A stretch of 59,057 nt of DNA from a virus. The notes under the pieces are model-generated. The model saw nothing but the letters and a program-made list of their open reading frames with translations, was not told the origin of the DNA and made no database searches. Positions 24,226 through 32,936 of this stretch are shown here, in pieces. A program made the translations under genes and the position numbers. The stretch spans positions 1 through 59,057 of IMG/VR virus record IMGVR_UViG_3300013005_000043. The stretch is one strand, 5' to 3'. The stretch's first letter is position 1, and each line of letters opens with the position of its first letter.

Positions 24226-27200
24226 ATGATTAATCTTGCTAAATCCGTTTGTCTTGTTTACTTCAATTAAATTGTCAACCATATCTCGCATCGAATCAAC
24301 GTGTGATATGATGATTGAAAAATCAAATTTAGTTCTAAAATAATCAAATAAGTTTACTACTGAAGAAATATGTTCAGCATCTAATGACCCCCAACCTTCA
24401 TCGATTGCAATAAAATTAGGACGAGGTAATGCTGAAACATTGATAAGTGCAATGCGAATTGCCAATGATGATATAAAACGTTCCATACCCGATGTTAATT
24501 CTAACGGCCAATAATTATCTTCATCATATATAATATAACCGTTAATATTTTTGCCATCTGTATTTAACACCATATTAAATTCAACAATTTGATTGAGTAC
24601 ATTGTTGATTTCAGATTCAATTTTTGGAATAGCTTTTGCTACTAATTCATATGGTATTCCATTTCGCTTAACTGATTCTAAATAATATTCATATGCTTTA
24701 TATTCAATTTCTAACTGTTGATATCGTTCCAATTGTTCCATAGCCGTACTTTTATTTGTACGTGCAACTTCAATAGCACCAAACAATGATTTAATTTGAT
24801 CTTGAATTATTTTAATTTGCTGAGAACATGATGTAATTTTTGACTTACATTCTTCAATCGATGAATCTATAGATTGGTTGTGAACAATTGCAGTTTCATT
24901 TTTACGAAATGATTCTTGTCGTTCAATTGTAGTTTCTAATTCAGATTCTCGTGTTTGTAAATCACTTTCTAAAATTTGTAATTGTAGTTCGTTTCGTTCT
25001 AATGTAATTTTTTTAGTTGCAACATTGGATTTTAATTTGCTATATTGGTCTGCAGTTTCAAATACAGGTTGTAGTTTATTTAATTCGATCGTTGCAGATT
25101 CAATATGTTGTTGCAATTCTTCTAATATCGCTCTATCCGAATCAATTGTATTTTGAGCTTCGATTGCATTTTGCACGAAAACGTTAGATGTACAGTATTT
25201 GCAGTTTGGATCATATTCATGAGATTCGAGATGTTTAATTTTTTCTTGTTTTGCATTTACTTGTTCCTGTTGTTGTCTAAACTTGTGTGATTGTTTGTTT
25301 ATATTAGATTCTAATTTTTGATATTGTTCAATCTGCGTTTTAATTGCATCTACATTAATTGCTAATAATTCTAAATCTAATGATTCAATTGTTTCTGTTA
25401 ATGTTTCTAGTTCTTGTTCTGCAGATTCTATTTCTGTTTGAATTGATTCAATTTTACTAACTAACGTTTGTTCTTGCAATTGCAATTCTTTGATGTTAGG
25501 ACCATCATATGTTGTTGGTAATTTGGTTTCAATTAATTGCAATATTTGTTCTTGTAATGCATTTCGTTGTTCTTGATGTTGATCTTCAAGTTGTTCTAAT
25601 GATATAATAGTATCTTGATTGTCTGTTATAACTGCATCTGCTTGCACAATAATTTCAGCAAAATCCGTTTTCTTATAATCTTTTAATCGTCCGGCAGTTT
25701 CTTTAATTTCATCAGCGGCAAGTTGATAAAGTTGTTCGAATACCGTAATATCTAAAAACTGTGACAACAAGTCTTTGCGTTCTTTTTGTGATTTTTCTAT
25801 GAAGTTATTGTTATCTGCTTGCAAAGAAAATGCAGTTAAAATAAAATCATCATATGTGCCTAAATAACGACGAATGTTTTTATTTGTTTCACTACGTTCT
25901 TCTCCGTTCAAATTTTCTGAATCAGTATAAAAATCTACATCAACTTTAACGTGCGTTTCTTTCTTTTTATTTTGGGTGCCTTTACGTTCAATAGTATAAA
26001 TTATGCCATTCATTTCAAAACGAAATACCCCCCGAAACCAATCTTTTTTATTATTCAATACTTCATTTGCTTTGCTTGTTTTGCTACATTTATCGAATAT
26101 AGTATACGTAATTGCATCAAGCAAGCTTGATTTACCAGAAGTATTTGCTGCAAATAATCCACAAACATCGGAAAGATTTTCAAAATTTAAAACATTGCCT
26201 TCGCCATATGAAAACATGTTATCAAATTCAAATGATATAGGATGCCAAGTAGTATGACGTATTGATTCTACTGCTGGCAGTTTTGAATTTATTGTTCGGT
26301 TGATGTGTCGAATAGCATCAATTTCATTGGGCGTAGCTTGTGGAAAATTTGTATCAATATATTCCGTTAGTAATACATTTTGATATTCAACATCTCGTAC
26401 ATTTCCTATTGCTAAACTAGAAGATGTATTAGTAGAAGCCGAACCTATAGTTCGTTGAATTGTAATATCTTCTACTTGATATTTTTTACGAATTGTTGCA
26501 ATCAATCGTTTCATATCTGCAGCACTCGTTTCGTTAAACTTAATGCGAATGCGCGGACGATTAGGCATACGGTGTGGCGAAGATATAATTGCAGAACCTT
26601 GAGTTTCTATAGTTACGTATCCATAATCATTTTCAATTTGCACAAAATCTGCAGTTCTGCGTTCTATATCCCAAACTAATATACCATGGTCTAATGCTTC
26701 ACCGTGATTTTGTTGAATAAGTGAACCAGGATATGCAACAGTGCGTGCATCATCTAAAAACTGTGCCGGTTTATGAATATCTCCTAGCAAGGTAATGTCG
26801 TGTCCTTCAAACAAATCAACGCCTACATGTTCATTTGATATTTGATAACCAATATCCGTTTTAGCAGTATTTACTGCACCATGATGTAATGCAATTTTAT
26901 ATGCTGCAGCGAAATCTTTTGCACGTATGTAATCTGCAGGTGTTTTATCAACTGCCATATGATTCCAAGTAACTCCACCTAACTCAAATAATCCATTATC
27001 TTTAATGAAATGAATATGTTTGTTTTGAATTACATCTAAAACGGGACTAACTGCATCGATGCGATGCATATTATTTAAGTTCATATCATGATTACCTAAA
27101 ATAACAATTGTAGGTAATTCAAATCCGTTAAAAAAATCAACTAGCATCTGTACTAGTTCTGGTGACATATCTAATTTGCTATGCACAATATCACCAGTAA

Positions 27201-27366
27201 CTACTGCAATGCTTCGTTCCGTTTTAGTTTGATTGATATATTTAAACATGTTTTGAAATACTTCTCGATATTCTCGATGTCGTTTCAATGTTCGAATATG
27301 TACGTCTGAAATATGATAAATCTTATCGATTCGATCAATTCCTGTTTCAATTTTTTTTATGCCCAT
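24220..27366 (-). CDS. 47-46: fused gp47-gp46 (SbcD-SbcC / Mre11-Rad50) nuclease-ATPase
   Basis: A single 1048-residue protein with both halves of the T4 recombination nuclease. Residues 1-240 are a metallophosphoesterase: D21-V-H23, VVTGDIVHS (56-63), GNHD (91-94), LHHG (160-163), GDIH (195-198) and YPGSL. Residues 380-1048 are the SMC-like ATPase: Walker A AANTSGKSS (406-414), long coiled coils about 560-720 and 735-900, zinc hook CKYC (722-725), signature LTSGMERF (957-964) and Walker B FIAIDEGWGS (985-994). In T4, gp46 and gp47 are separate and load UvsX by resecting ends and degrade host DNA. Its start overlaps the primase stop by 10 bases, so the two are coupled. Confidence 0.9.
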   Translation of the reverse strand: MGIKKIETGIDRIDKIYHISDVHIRTLKRHREYREVFQNMFKYINQTKTERSIAVVTGDIVHSKLDMSPELVQMLVDFFNGFELPTIVILGNHDMNLNNMHRIDAVSPVLDVIQNKHIHFIKDNGLFELGGVTWNHMAVDKTPADYIRAKDFAAAYKIALHHGAVNTAKTDIGYQISNEHVGVDLFEGHDITLLGDIHKPAQFLDDARTVAYPGSLIQQNHGEALDHGILVWDIERRTADFVQIENDYGYVTIETQGSAIISSPHRMPNRPRIRIKFNETSAADMKRLIATIRKKYQVEDITIQRTIGSASTNTSSSLAIGNVRDVEYQNVLLTEYIDTNFPQATPNEIDAIRHINRTINSKLPAVESIRHTTWHPISFEFDNMFSYGEGNVLNFENLSDVCGLFAANTSGKSSLLDAITYTIFDKCSKTSKANEVLNNKKDWFRGVFRFEMNGIIYTIERKGTQNKKKETHVKVDVDFYTDSENLNGEERSETNKNIRRYLGTYDDFILTAFSLQADNNNFIEKSQKERKDLLSQFLDITVFEQLYQLAADEIKETAGRLKDYKKTDFAEIIVQADAVITDNQDTIISLEQLEDQHQEQRNALQEQILQLIETKLPTTYDGPNIKELQLQEQTLVSKIESIQTEIESAEQELETLTETIESLDLELLAINVDAIKTQIEQYQKLESNINKQSHKFRQQQEQVNAKQEKIKHLESHEYDPNCKYCTSNVFVQNAIEAQNTIDSDRAILEELQQHIESATIELNKLQPVFETADQYSKLKSNVATKKITLERNELQLQILESDLQTRESELETTIERQESFRKNETAIVHNQSIDSSIEECKSKITSCSQQIKIIQDQIKSLFGAIEVARTNKSTAMEQLERYQQLEIEYKAYEYYLESVKRNGIPYELVAKAIPKIESEINNVLNQIVEFNMVLNTDGKNINGYIIYDEDNYWPLELTSGMERFISSLAIRIALINVSALPRPNFIAIDEGWGSLDAEHISSVVNLFDYFRTKFDFSIIISHVDSMRDMVDNLIEVNKTNGFSKINHA

Positions 27367-28298
27367 AACATGTCCATTTTGAGTGCCATGATGCGCTCAA
27401 AAGTTAATATATCAGTATCGTTAATAATTTCTGTAATACGATCAAAACCTAATTCTGATGCATCTGCATCTTGTAGTTTAATAAAATAAACATTTAATCC
27501 TTCTGCCATAAACCGTTCTGCAATCTGTACTGCATTTTTTAATGCATCGGCATCTAAACAAATATAGATATCTCTAACTCGCTTTTCAATGATTTTCTTT
27601 TGTAAAGCTGGCTGAATAATTTTTCCGAATAGTGGTATTGCATTGCGTTTAACTGCAATTGCATCAAATGCACCTTCACATAAAACAATTGGTTGTGACC
27701 AATTTATAGTTAAATCAAATCCAATTATGTCTTTTGATATTTTAGGATTTTTATGTTTTTGTTTGTCTGCTCGATAAAATGCTCGAGATACAAAATAATT
27801 TAGTTGTCCCGCATCATCATAGCTAGGAATAATTATTTTGCCGGAGTATTCTCCTTGTTCGCAATATCCAATTCGATACTTTAAAATATCCAACATTCCA
27901 ACGCCTCGTTGTTGCAAATAATGAATTGCATTGCGATAATCAGGTGTATTTTTTTTATTCCATAATGGAACATAATGTTCTGGTAAAGCTAACGTTGCTG
28001 TTGCTTTTGTTTCTGTAGTATTTCGATATCTAGCAGATTCAATTATCTTCGAAAGCTGTTCAAACCATTCTTTTGATAAGCCCATTTGTTTGAATAAACT
28101 AGAAATAGTTCTACCTTTTTTATCAGATATCCAACAATGCCATGGATTTTCTCCCGCATGATTAGTATTGATATCAATTTCTAATTTTGGTTTGTAATGT
28201 GAAGTAAATGGAGAAAAGAATGCAATGTTGTTACCAGAAGTAGATTTTCCTTTACCTAAAACGGATTCTAATAATTGTAACAGTTTAAGATTCTTCAC
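27357..28298 (-). CDS. 61: DNA primase, gp61/DnaG-like
   Basis: A 313-residue DnaG-type primase with a GTG start (MKNLKLLQLLESVLGKGKST). The N-terminal part (WHCWISDKKGRTISSLFKQM) aligns with the DnaG zinc ribbon but retains only one Cys, so the metal site seems lost. The RNA-polymerase core follows (IIIPSYDDAGQLNYFVSRAF), then the Toprim E209 in IVLCEGAFDA and the D249-x-D251 pair in ICLDADALK. In T4, gp61 makes pentaribonucleotide primers with helicase gp41. The 179-base spacer upstream has several hairpins and no late-promoter motif, so this unit may use another promoter. Confidence 0.85.
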   Translation of the reverse strand: MKNLKLLQLLESVLGKGKSTSGNNIAFFSPFTSHYKPKLEIDINTNHAGENPWHCWISDKKGRTISSLFKQMGLSKEWFEQLSKIIESARYRNTTETKATATLALPEHYVPLWNKKNTPDYRNAIHYLQQRGVGMLDILKYRIGYCEQGEYSGKIIIPSYDDAGQLNYFVSRAFYRADKQKHKNPKISKDIIGFDLTINWSQPIVLCEGAFDAIAVKRNAIPLFGKIIQPALQKKIIEKRVRDIYICLDADALKNAVQIAERFMAEGLNVYFIKLQDADASELGFDRITEIINDTDILTFERIMALKMDMLWA

Positions 28299-28477
28299 AA
28301 TTATAATATAATAAAAAACTGTAAAGAATCCAATTAATAATTAATATTATAATATATGTTAAGCACATACATTTCATTTCTGGCTTAACGATTGAATCAA
28401 TAAATTCTTCAATCTATTAATTAAATAAATTTCATTAATCTTCATGAATATATTAAAAATAATTCACAAAACAAACC
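28299..28477 (-). other. AT-rich spacer with hairpins upstream of primase
   Basis: A 179-base gap, unusually long for this genome. GTTAAGC (28358-28364) pairs with GCTTAAC (28383-28389). GATTGAA (28390-28396) then pairs with TTCAATC (28408-28414) directly after it. No frame is convincing, and no late-promoter motif is present. It may hold an early or middle promoter and a terminator or structured leader. Confidence 0.4.
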
Positions 28478-28960
28478 TTACTTAAAAAAACGTTTCGGAT
28501 CTATTGGTACTTCGCCCAATTTTACACATTCATCAAACCATTCTGCAGGTATATCTTTTTTTGCAACATGTTGAATACCTAATTTACGAGCAAATGCTTC
28601 GTATGTAGTTGGTGATGTTTTTGATAATTTTTGATTAGGATTCTGAAATATCATTCGAATATCAATTCCAGGATTTGATTGTAATACGTGTTTCATTTTA
28701 GTACGATCTGCAGTAGTCCAACGTCCTTTTGTTTCAATATACATGGTACCACCGTTGCGTTTTGTAAATATAAAATCAGGAGTATATTTTGCTTTACGTT
28801 CTGGAACTATGTAATTTAACGTTTCTGTTTCATAGCGAAGTTCATATTCTGTTTGTTTGATCTGATCAGAAACTGTAAGTTCTAGCCCCGATTTATAACC
28901 ATGTTTAAGTGCATTAGCTCGTTTTGAATTGCCCGAACTATGAAAATGATTTCGTCTCAT
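28478..28960 (-). CDS. T7 endonuclease I-like Holliday junction resolvase
   Basis: A 160-residue PD-(D/E)xK nuclease. The order SGLELTVSDQI (E27), TPDFIF (D62) and YIETKGRW (E76, K78) matches the catalytic E-D-E-x-K of T7 gp3. The C-terminal half shares the T7 pattern DIRMIFQNPNQKLSKTSPTT-YEAF, then KLGIQHVAKKDIPAEWF. T7 endonuclease I cuts branched DNA before packaging. T4 uses the unrelated gp49 for this, so the enzyme type is a replacement in a T4-like background. It lies 3 bases after the preceding stop and upstream of primase and the gp47-gp46 fusion. Confidence 0.88.
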   Translation of the reverse strand: MRRNHFHSSGNSKRANALKHGYKSGLELTVSDQIKQTEYELRYETETLNYIVPERKAKYTPDFIFTKRNGGTMYIETKGRWTTADRTKMKHVLQSNPGIDIRMIFQNPNQKLSKTSPTTYEAFARKLGIQHVAKKDIPAEWFDECVKLGEVPIDPKRFFK

Positions 28961-28963
28961 AAC

Positions 28964-30724
28964 TTATTCTAAAATAGATGTTTCAACCCAAGTTTGTTGA
29001 GTAGCGCTTGTGACGTTAGGAATATCTACTTGAGTATATGTATCTTTAGTACTTAATTTTTCTAATTTCCTATCACCGGTAACTTCAACTGTCCCGAGGC
29101 TTTGCCATTTATTTGATTCAAATTTATAAACTTTAAATTTTGTAACATTTGATTTAATTGTAACAAATTGTTTGTTAGATGTATTTATATCAGGATTAAA
29201 TAATTTAATAAATTTATCGACATCAGCAGGGTCTTCAATAGTTGTCAGTTTAGATATAAACTCTTTATCTGTCATGGTTTTATTTACTTGTTTTGCATGA
29301 TCAGATTTTAACGCAACATACCATTTTTTTTCATTTGACGCATATGTATAAACAAATTTATCTTCTTCGGATTGTGTATAAACTTTAAGACCGTTAGGTG
29401 CCGTATATGGATATGTAACAGGTTTTGCATATTCATTATACTTTCCATTTTTCGTTTCGCCTATTGCAATATATTCAGAATTTACATCTTTTCTTTCATA
29501 ATAAACGCCATTTCTAGGTTTAACTTTTCCTTCGAACGTTCCTGAAAATTTAAAACCATAAGCATCATTAACATCCTTGTAATAATATGCATCGCCTTCG
29601 TTTAATTCCCAACTAAAACTAGTTTCTATTCGTTCAGACTTTTCATTATAATCTTCATATACTTCTGACTTTACTTTGCCGATAAATTTTGTTATATCCC
29701 ATTTTTTATCTGATTCAGATAAGTCCCAAGTTAATGTACCATTATAATATGCACCAGATTTAAATTCTCCTCGAAATGAGCCCCGGCGACAATTAGTTGT
29801 ACAATCTTTAGGGAATCTAAAAGTACCGTTTCCATTTACCGGTATAAGTGAATATTTTCCAGAAATTGGATCTGCTTCAATAATGCCTGTTCCTTCAAAT
29901 GAAGATCGTATTCCATAATCTCGAGATAAAATTTCGGGTGTCAGTTTTAATTGTCCAAGTTGTACCGCATCTCCTTGCTTAGATTGAAATTTTTCTACAT
30001 CAATTCGATTCATATATTTAAAATCCGGGACAGCTCCCAATATCGACTGAGTTTTTCTAGTATTTGGAAAATTTTGTTTCCACCAATCGGGTGCTGATTC
30101 TTGAATAGTTTTCATAACATTATTTAATGATGTTGTCCATTGAATTGCAACTGGTTGTGTCATCACTAAACTCGATTCATCAGTTTCATCTCGCAAAAGT
30201 TTTTGAATCCCTTTCATGGTAAAACTAAGATTGCGATTAACATTTTTAGCTAAATATGATTGCAATATATCTAACAAATTACCTAATGGAGATGCATAAG
30301 ATACATCTACAATCCAAACTGCAAAAACTTTTCTACGATCGGTGCCTTTTGGTATACTAACAACAATTCGATAACTATATCCATAATAATCAGATAAAGC
30401 AGAATCCATTGCCATTCTATCAGCAATTGCAGATATCATTTGATCATATGTTGGTTTTTTAGTTTTATCTTTGTGAATTGCAACAACTAAAAATCCGCGG
30501 ACTGCTCCATTTTCTTGAGCAGCTTTATCAACAAAATGAACACGTAATCTTTCTAAATCACCTTTACCATATGTTGTTTTAGGAATTTTATAGATATATC
30601 CAGTTGACGGATCATACTCTGGATCGTTTTCATATTTTTTTGGTTTATCATCTTCAATTAGATGCTGTTCTAACAATCGTTTTTGCACTAAAACTGACCG
30701 TATATATTGTTCTATTCGATTCAT
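28964..30724 (-). CDS. 586-residue protein with MORN-like middle, candidate packaged protein
   Basis: N-terminal 21 residues (MNRIEQYIRSVLVQKRLLEQ) form an amphipathic helix followed by HLIEDDK, with L-x-E/I-E sites typical of capsid-targeting propeptides. Residues 45-160 are a mixed alpha/beta domain starting IPKTTYGKGDLERLRVHF. Residues about 280-420 contain MORN-like turns (NGNGTFRF, RGEFKSGAYYNGTLTW, FSGTFEGKVKPRNGVYY). The C-terminal ~150 residues end in a small beta domain. The YGKGDLE string recurs in the head protein at 11019. No catalytic motif seen. Promoter motif at 30736. Confidence 0.6.
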   Translation of the reverse strand: MNRIEQYIRSVLVQKRLLEQHLIEDDKPKKYENDPEYDPSTGYIYKIPKTTYGKGDLERLRVHFVDKAAQENGAVRGFLVVAIHKDKTKKPTYDQMISAIADRMAMDSALSDYYGYSYRIVVSIPKGTDRRKVFAVWIVDVSYASPLGNLLDILQSYLAKNVNRNLSFTMKGIQKLLRDETDESSLVMTQPVAIQWTTSLNNVMKTIQESAPDWWKQNFPNTRKTQSILGAVPDFKYMNRIDVEKFQSKQGDAVQLGQLKLTPEILSRDYGIRSSFEGTGIIEADPISGKYSLIPVNGNGTFRFPKDCTTNCRRGSFRGEFKSGAYYNGTLTWDLSESDKKWDITKFIGKVKSEVYEDYNEKSERIETSFSWELNEGDAYYYKDVNDAYGFKFSGTFEGKVKPRNGVYYERKDVNSEYIAIGETKNGKYNEYAKPVTYPYTAPNGLKVYTQSEEDKFVYTYASNEKKWYVALKSDHAKQVNKTMTDKEFISKLTTIEDPADVDKFIKLFNPDINTSNKQFVTIKSNVTKFKVYKFESNKWQSLGTVEVTGDRKLEKLSTKDTYTQVDIPNVTSATQQTWVETSILE

Positions 30725-30735
30725 AATACTTTCTT

Positions 30736-30745
30736 TAATAAATAT
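30736..30745 (-). promoter_or_regulatory. late-promoter-like motif
   Basis: The minus strand reads TATATTTATTAAAGAAAG and ends 11 bases before the ATG at 30724. Confidence 0.6.
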
Positions 30746-30748
30746 ACA

Positions 30749-31291
30749 TCACCAATCAATCATTACCATTTTACCGTTCCATAACATGATATTATCTGAC
30801 TTAAAATCTAAATCTAAATCTAAATCTTCAATGTCTATTTTTTGTACATCTCGTTGCAACGCCCGTAAAAAATTTACTAGTTCAATATCAGTATTACGAC
30901 CACCGTCAGCATCTAAATATTCAAAAATAGAAACTTCTCCTCCATTATCTCGTGCGTATATTTTATAAGATGAAATAAATTGTTCAATTGATTGTTTTTG
31001 AGTATTTGATAAGTTATCAGCTTTTGCCATAATATACATATTACGTCCGTCTACGTAATATACCGGTATAAAAGTTGTATATTGTGAATATCGATCAACA
31101 ATTACTTCTGCAACTCGATATTCTTCAGATTCAGTTGTAATTTTAAATAATTTATCTTCATCATCAATTTCATAAACTCGGCCGTTATCGCCTTGACCGA
31201 ATAATTTAAATTGTTTATTTTGTATTTTTTGTAAAATTCGTTTTAAATCAACATCAACAATTTCATTTAATAATTTTTTAAGTCGTATCAT
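30749..31291 (-). CDS. minimal kinase-like protein, candidate packaged protein
   Basis: A 180-residue protein with kinase-fold landmarks. The glycine loop is FGQGDNGRVYEI (31-42), a lysine (K50) sits in LFKIT, a Glu pair follows at 56-57, and YIMAKAD (86-92) is in the hinge position. A catalytic-loop-like DFKSDNIML has D162 and N167 in D-x4-N spacing, and a metal-binding Asp in MVMIDW (D179) takes the DFG/IDW position as in aminoglycoside-phosphotransferase-type kinases. The protein stops right there, so the C-terminal lobe is missing or very small. The N terminus MIRLKKLLNEIVD resembles a capsid-targeting helix with an L-x-E site. Substrate unknown; a scaffold-like inactive kinase is possible. 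Confidence 0.65.
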   Translation of the reverse strand: MIRLKKLLNEIVDVDLKRILQKIQNKQFKLFGQGDNGRVYEIDDEDKLFKITTESEEYRVAEVIVDRYSQYTTFIPVYYVDGRNMYIMAKADNLSNTQKQSIEQFISSYKIYARDNGGEVSIFEYLDADGGRNTDIELVNFLRALQRDVQKIDIEDLDLDLDFKSDNIMLWNGKMVMIDW

Positions 31292-31293
31292 TA

Positions 31294-32874
31294 TTATCCT
31301 TTAACTGTTATGTTTTTATCTAAATCTAAACGAATTAAAAAATTCATATCTACATCTGTGCGTTTACGTATTGGTTGTGCCAATTTACCAATAGCTAATA
31401 ATTCTCCTGCATCATTATATAAACCTATTGATGTCACGTATGGATTAAACGTGCTACCGGAAACAAAAGATCTATATGTTGCATCATCATCAGCAGTTAA
31501 TGTTACATTAGTAGACATATTGAAATCTCCGGCATCTAATCTAGCAATTACCGACAATTCATGAATTGTTACTGAACTTCTATATGATGCTGTAAACGGG
31601 GTTTTTATCATATCATTAACTCGATAATCTGCAGAAGAAAAAACAATAAGACCTTGTTTAGAAAAAACATTACCTACATATTGCGTTTGTAATGCAGTTC
31701 CACCTTCTGTTCGATCGGATAACGCACTTATCTGCGATGCGGATAATGACTTATTAAAGATTCTAATTTCATCTAAATATCCTTGTAGATTTGAACTATT
31801 GGTGCTAAAACCGCCTACTTTTAATGTATCTAAATTATCAATACGAGCTGATGCAGAAAACGGAGACGTAGCAATTACAAATAATGGTGATGTTGCAGAT
31901 GAATGCAATGTTCCGTTAATATACATCTGCATTAAACTACCAGATTTTTGACAAACTACATGATTCCATGAAGATGAAACTTGTGCAGATGATGTAATAA
32001 TTGTTTTAAATGAATTACTACCTGCAGAACTAAATATTAATTGATTACTACCACTTAATTCAATTCTAAACGGATATGTTGGCGATATGTTTGTATCAGC
32101 TTTTGTTATAACCAATTGATTACTAGTTGTAGTATTTCCACCGCTAATAAAAAATGAAACTGCATAATCATGATTTCGATCATATAAACCTGATATAGTT
32201 GTGTCAATATAACTAGATCCAGAAAACTTTGCAGCTAATCCTAAAGAACGTTGTTGCCCCGTTGTTGTTTTAATGCCTGGTACATATGTTATATTATTTG
32301 ATATATATGATGTTCTACTAGTATCAAAATATTCATTAAATCCTTCATATAATTTCACATCAGAAACAATTGACGCAGAATTATATGATGTATCATAAAT
32401 ATTTCCATATCGATCACTAGCATATGATCCAGAAACTGACGATGTAAATGAAAACGATGCTGGTTTAATTCCTTCTCCTATTCTAATTTGCGGAAAAGAA
32501 AAAATTGATGCAGTTTGAAATAATGATTTTTTTGTTTTAGTTAAATCAGTCGGCCCATATGTTTTAAACGGTTCTGATTTGTTTTTATAAAATAAATGAT
32601 TTATAGAAAAATATGTAACACTTTGCAGACTACCATCAATATTTGCAGCATCATTATATACTAATTCAGTCTCTAAAGCCGGCAATACATTTATGTCAGA
32701 ATAAATACCTTGCAAAGGTAAGACGCTAGAAGTAATACTTCCGGAATAGATAGTCCATTTTTTATACGACTGAAACGCATTAACCGTTACATCAGAAGAA
32801 TCAATCTTTTTAAAAACTGTTGGATAAACACCAACATATGAATCTTCTTGTATATCTGTTTTTATTTGTGTCAT
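31294..32874 (-). CDS. tail/fibre structural protein with LamG-type domain
   Basis: A 526-residue protein. Residues ~200-390 form a concanavalin/LamG-like beta sandwich: DRNHDYAVSFFISGG, SSWNHVVCQKSGSLMQMYIN, TLKVGGFSTNSSNLQGYLDE-IRIFNKSLS. These are the usual 'W-N-H-V, Y-I-N-G and G-x-L-D-E-I-R-I' marks. Such domains bind sugars, so a role on the host surface is likely. The C-terminal ~95 residues (TSIGLYNDAGELLAIGKLAQ) are a paralogue of the C terminus of the protein encoded just upstream. The promoter lies in the loop of the preceding terminator. Confidence 0.75.
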   Translation of the reverse strand: MTQIKTDIQEDSYVGVYPTVFKKIDSSDVTVNAFQSYKKWTIYSGSITSSVLPLQGIYSDINVLPALETELVYNDAANIDGSLQSVTYFSINHLFYKNKSEPFKTYGPTDLTKTKKSLFQTASIFSFPQIRIGEGIKPASFSFTSSVSGSYASDRYGNIYDTSYNSASIVSDVKLYEGFNEYFDTSRTSYISNNITYVPGIKTTTGQQRSLGLAAKFSGSSYIDTTISGLYDRNHDYAVSFFISGGNTTTSNQLVITKADTNISPTYPFRIELSGSNQLIFSSAGSNSFKTIITSSAQVSSSWNHVVCQKSGSLMQMYINGTLHSSATSPLFVIATSPFSASARIDNLDTLKVGGFSTNSSNLQGYLDEIRIFNKSLSASQISALSDRTEGGTALQTQYVGNVFSKQGLIVFSSADYRVNDMIKTPFTASYRSSVTIHELSVIARLDAGDFNMSTNVTLTADDDATYRSFVSGSTFNPYVTSIGLYNDAGELLAIGKLAQPIRKRTDVDMNFLIRLDLDKNITVKG

Positions 32875-32882
32875 TATAGTAA

Positions 32883-32919
32883 AAACCCTGCTACATTTAA
32901 TATAAATATAACAGGGCTT
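32883..32919 (-). terminator. terminator-like hairpin that encloses a late-promoter motif
   Basis: On the minus strand AAGCCCTG pairs with CAGGGTTT (eight pairs, one G-T), followed by more T. The 21-base loop carries ATATTTATAT. It would end the transcript of the upstream gene (stop at 32937) while the next transcript starts from within it. Confidence 0.6.
32900..32909 (-). promoter_or_regulatory. late-promoter-like motif in terminator loop
   Basis: The minus strand reads TTATATTTATATTAAATG and ends 25 bases before the ATG at 32874. It lies entirely inside the hairpin loop. Confidence 0.6.
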
Positions 32920-32936
32920 AAATCAGTGTTGATTTA

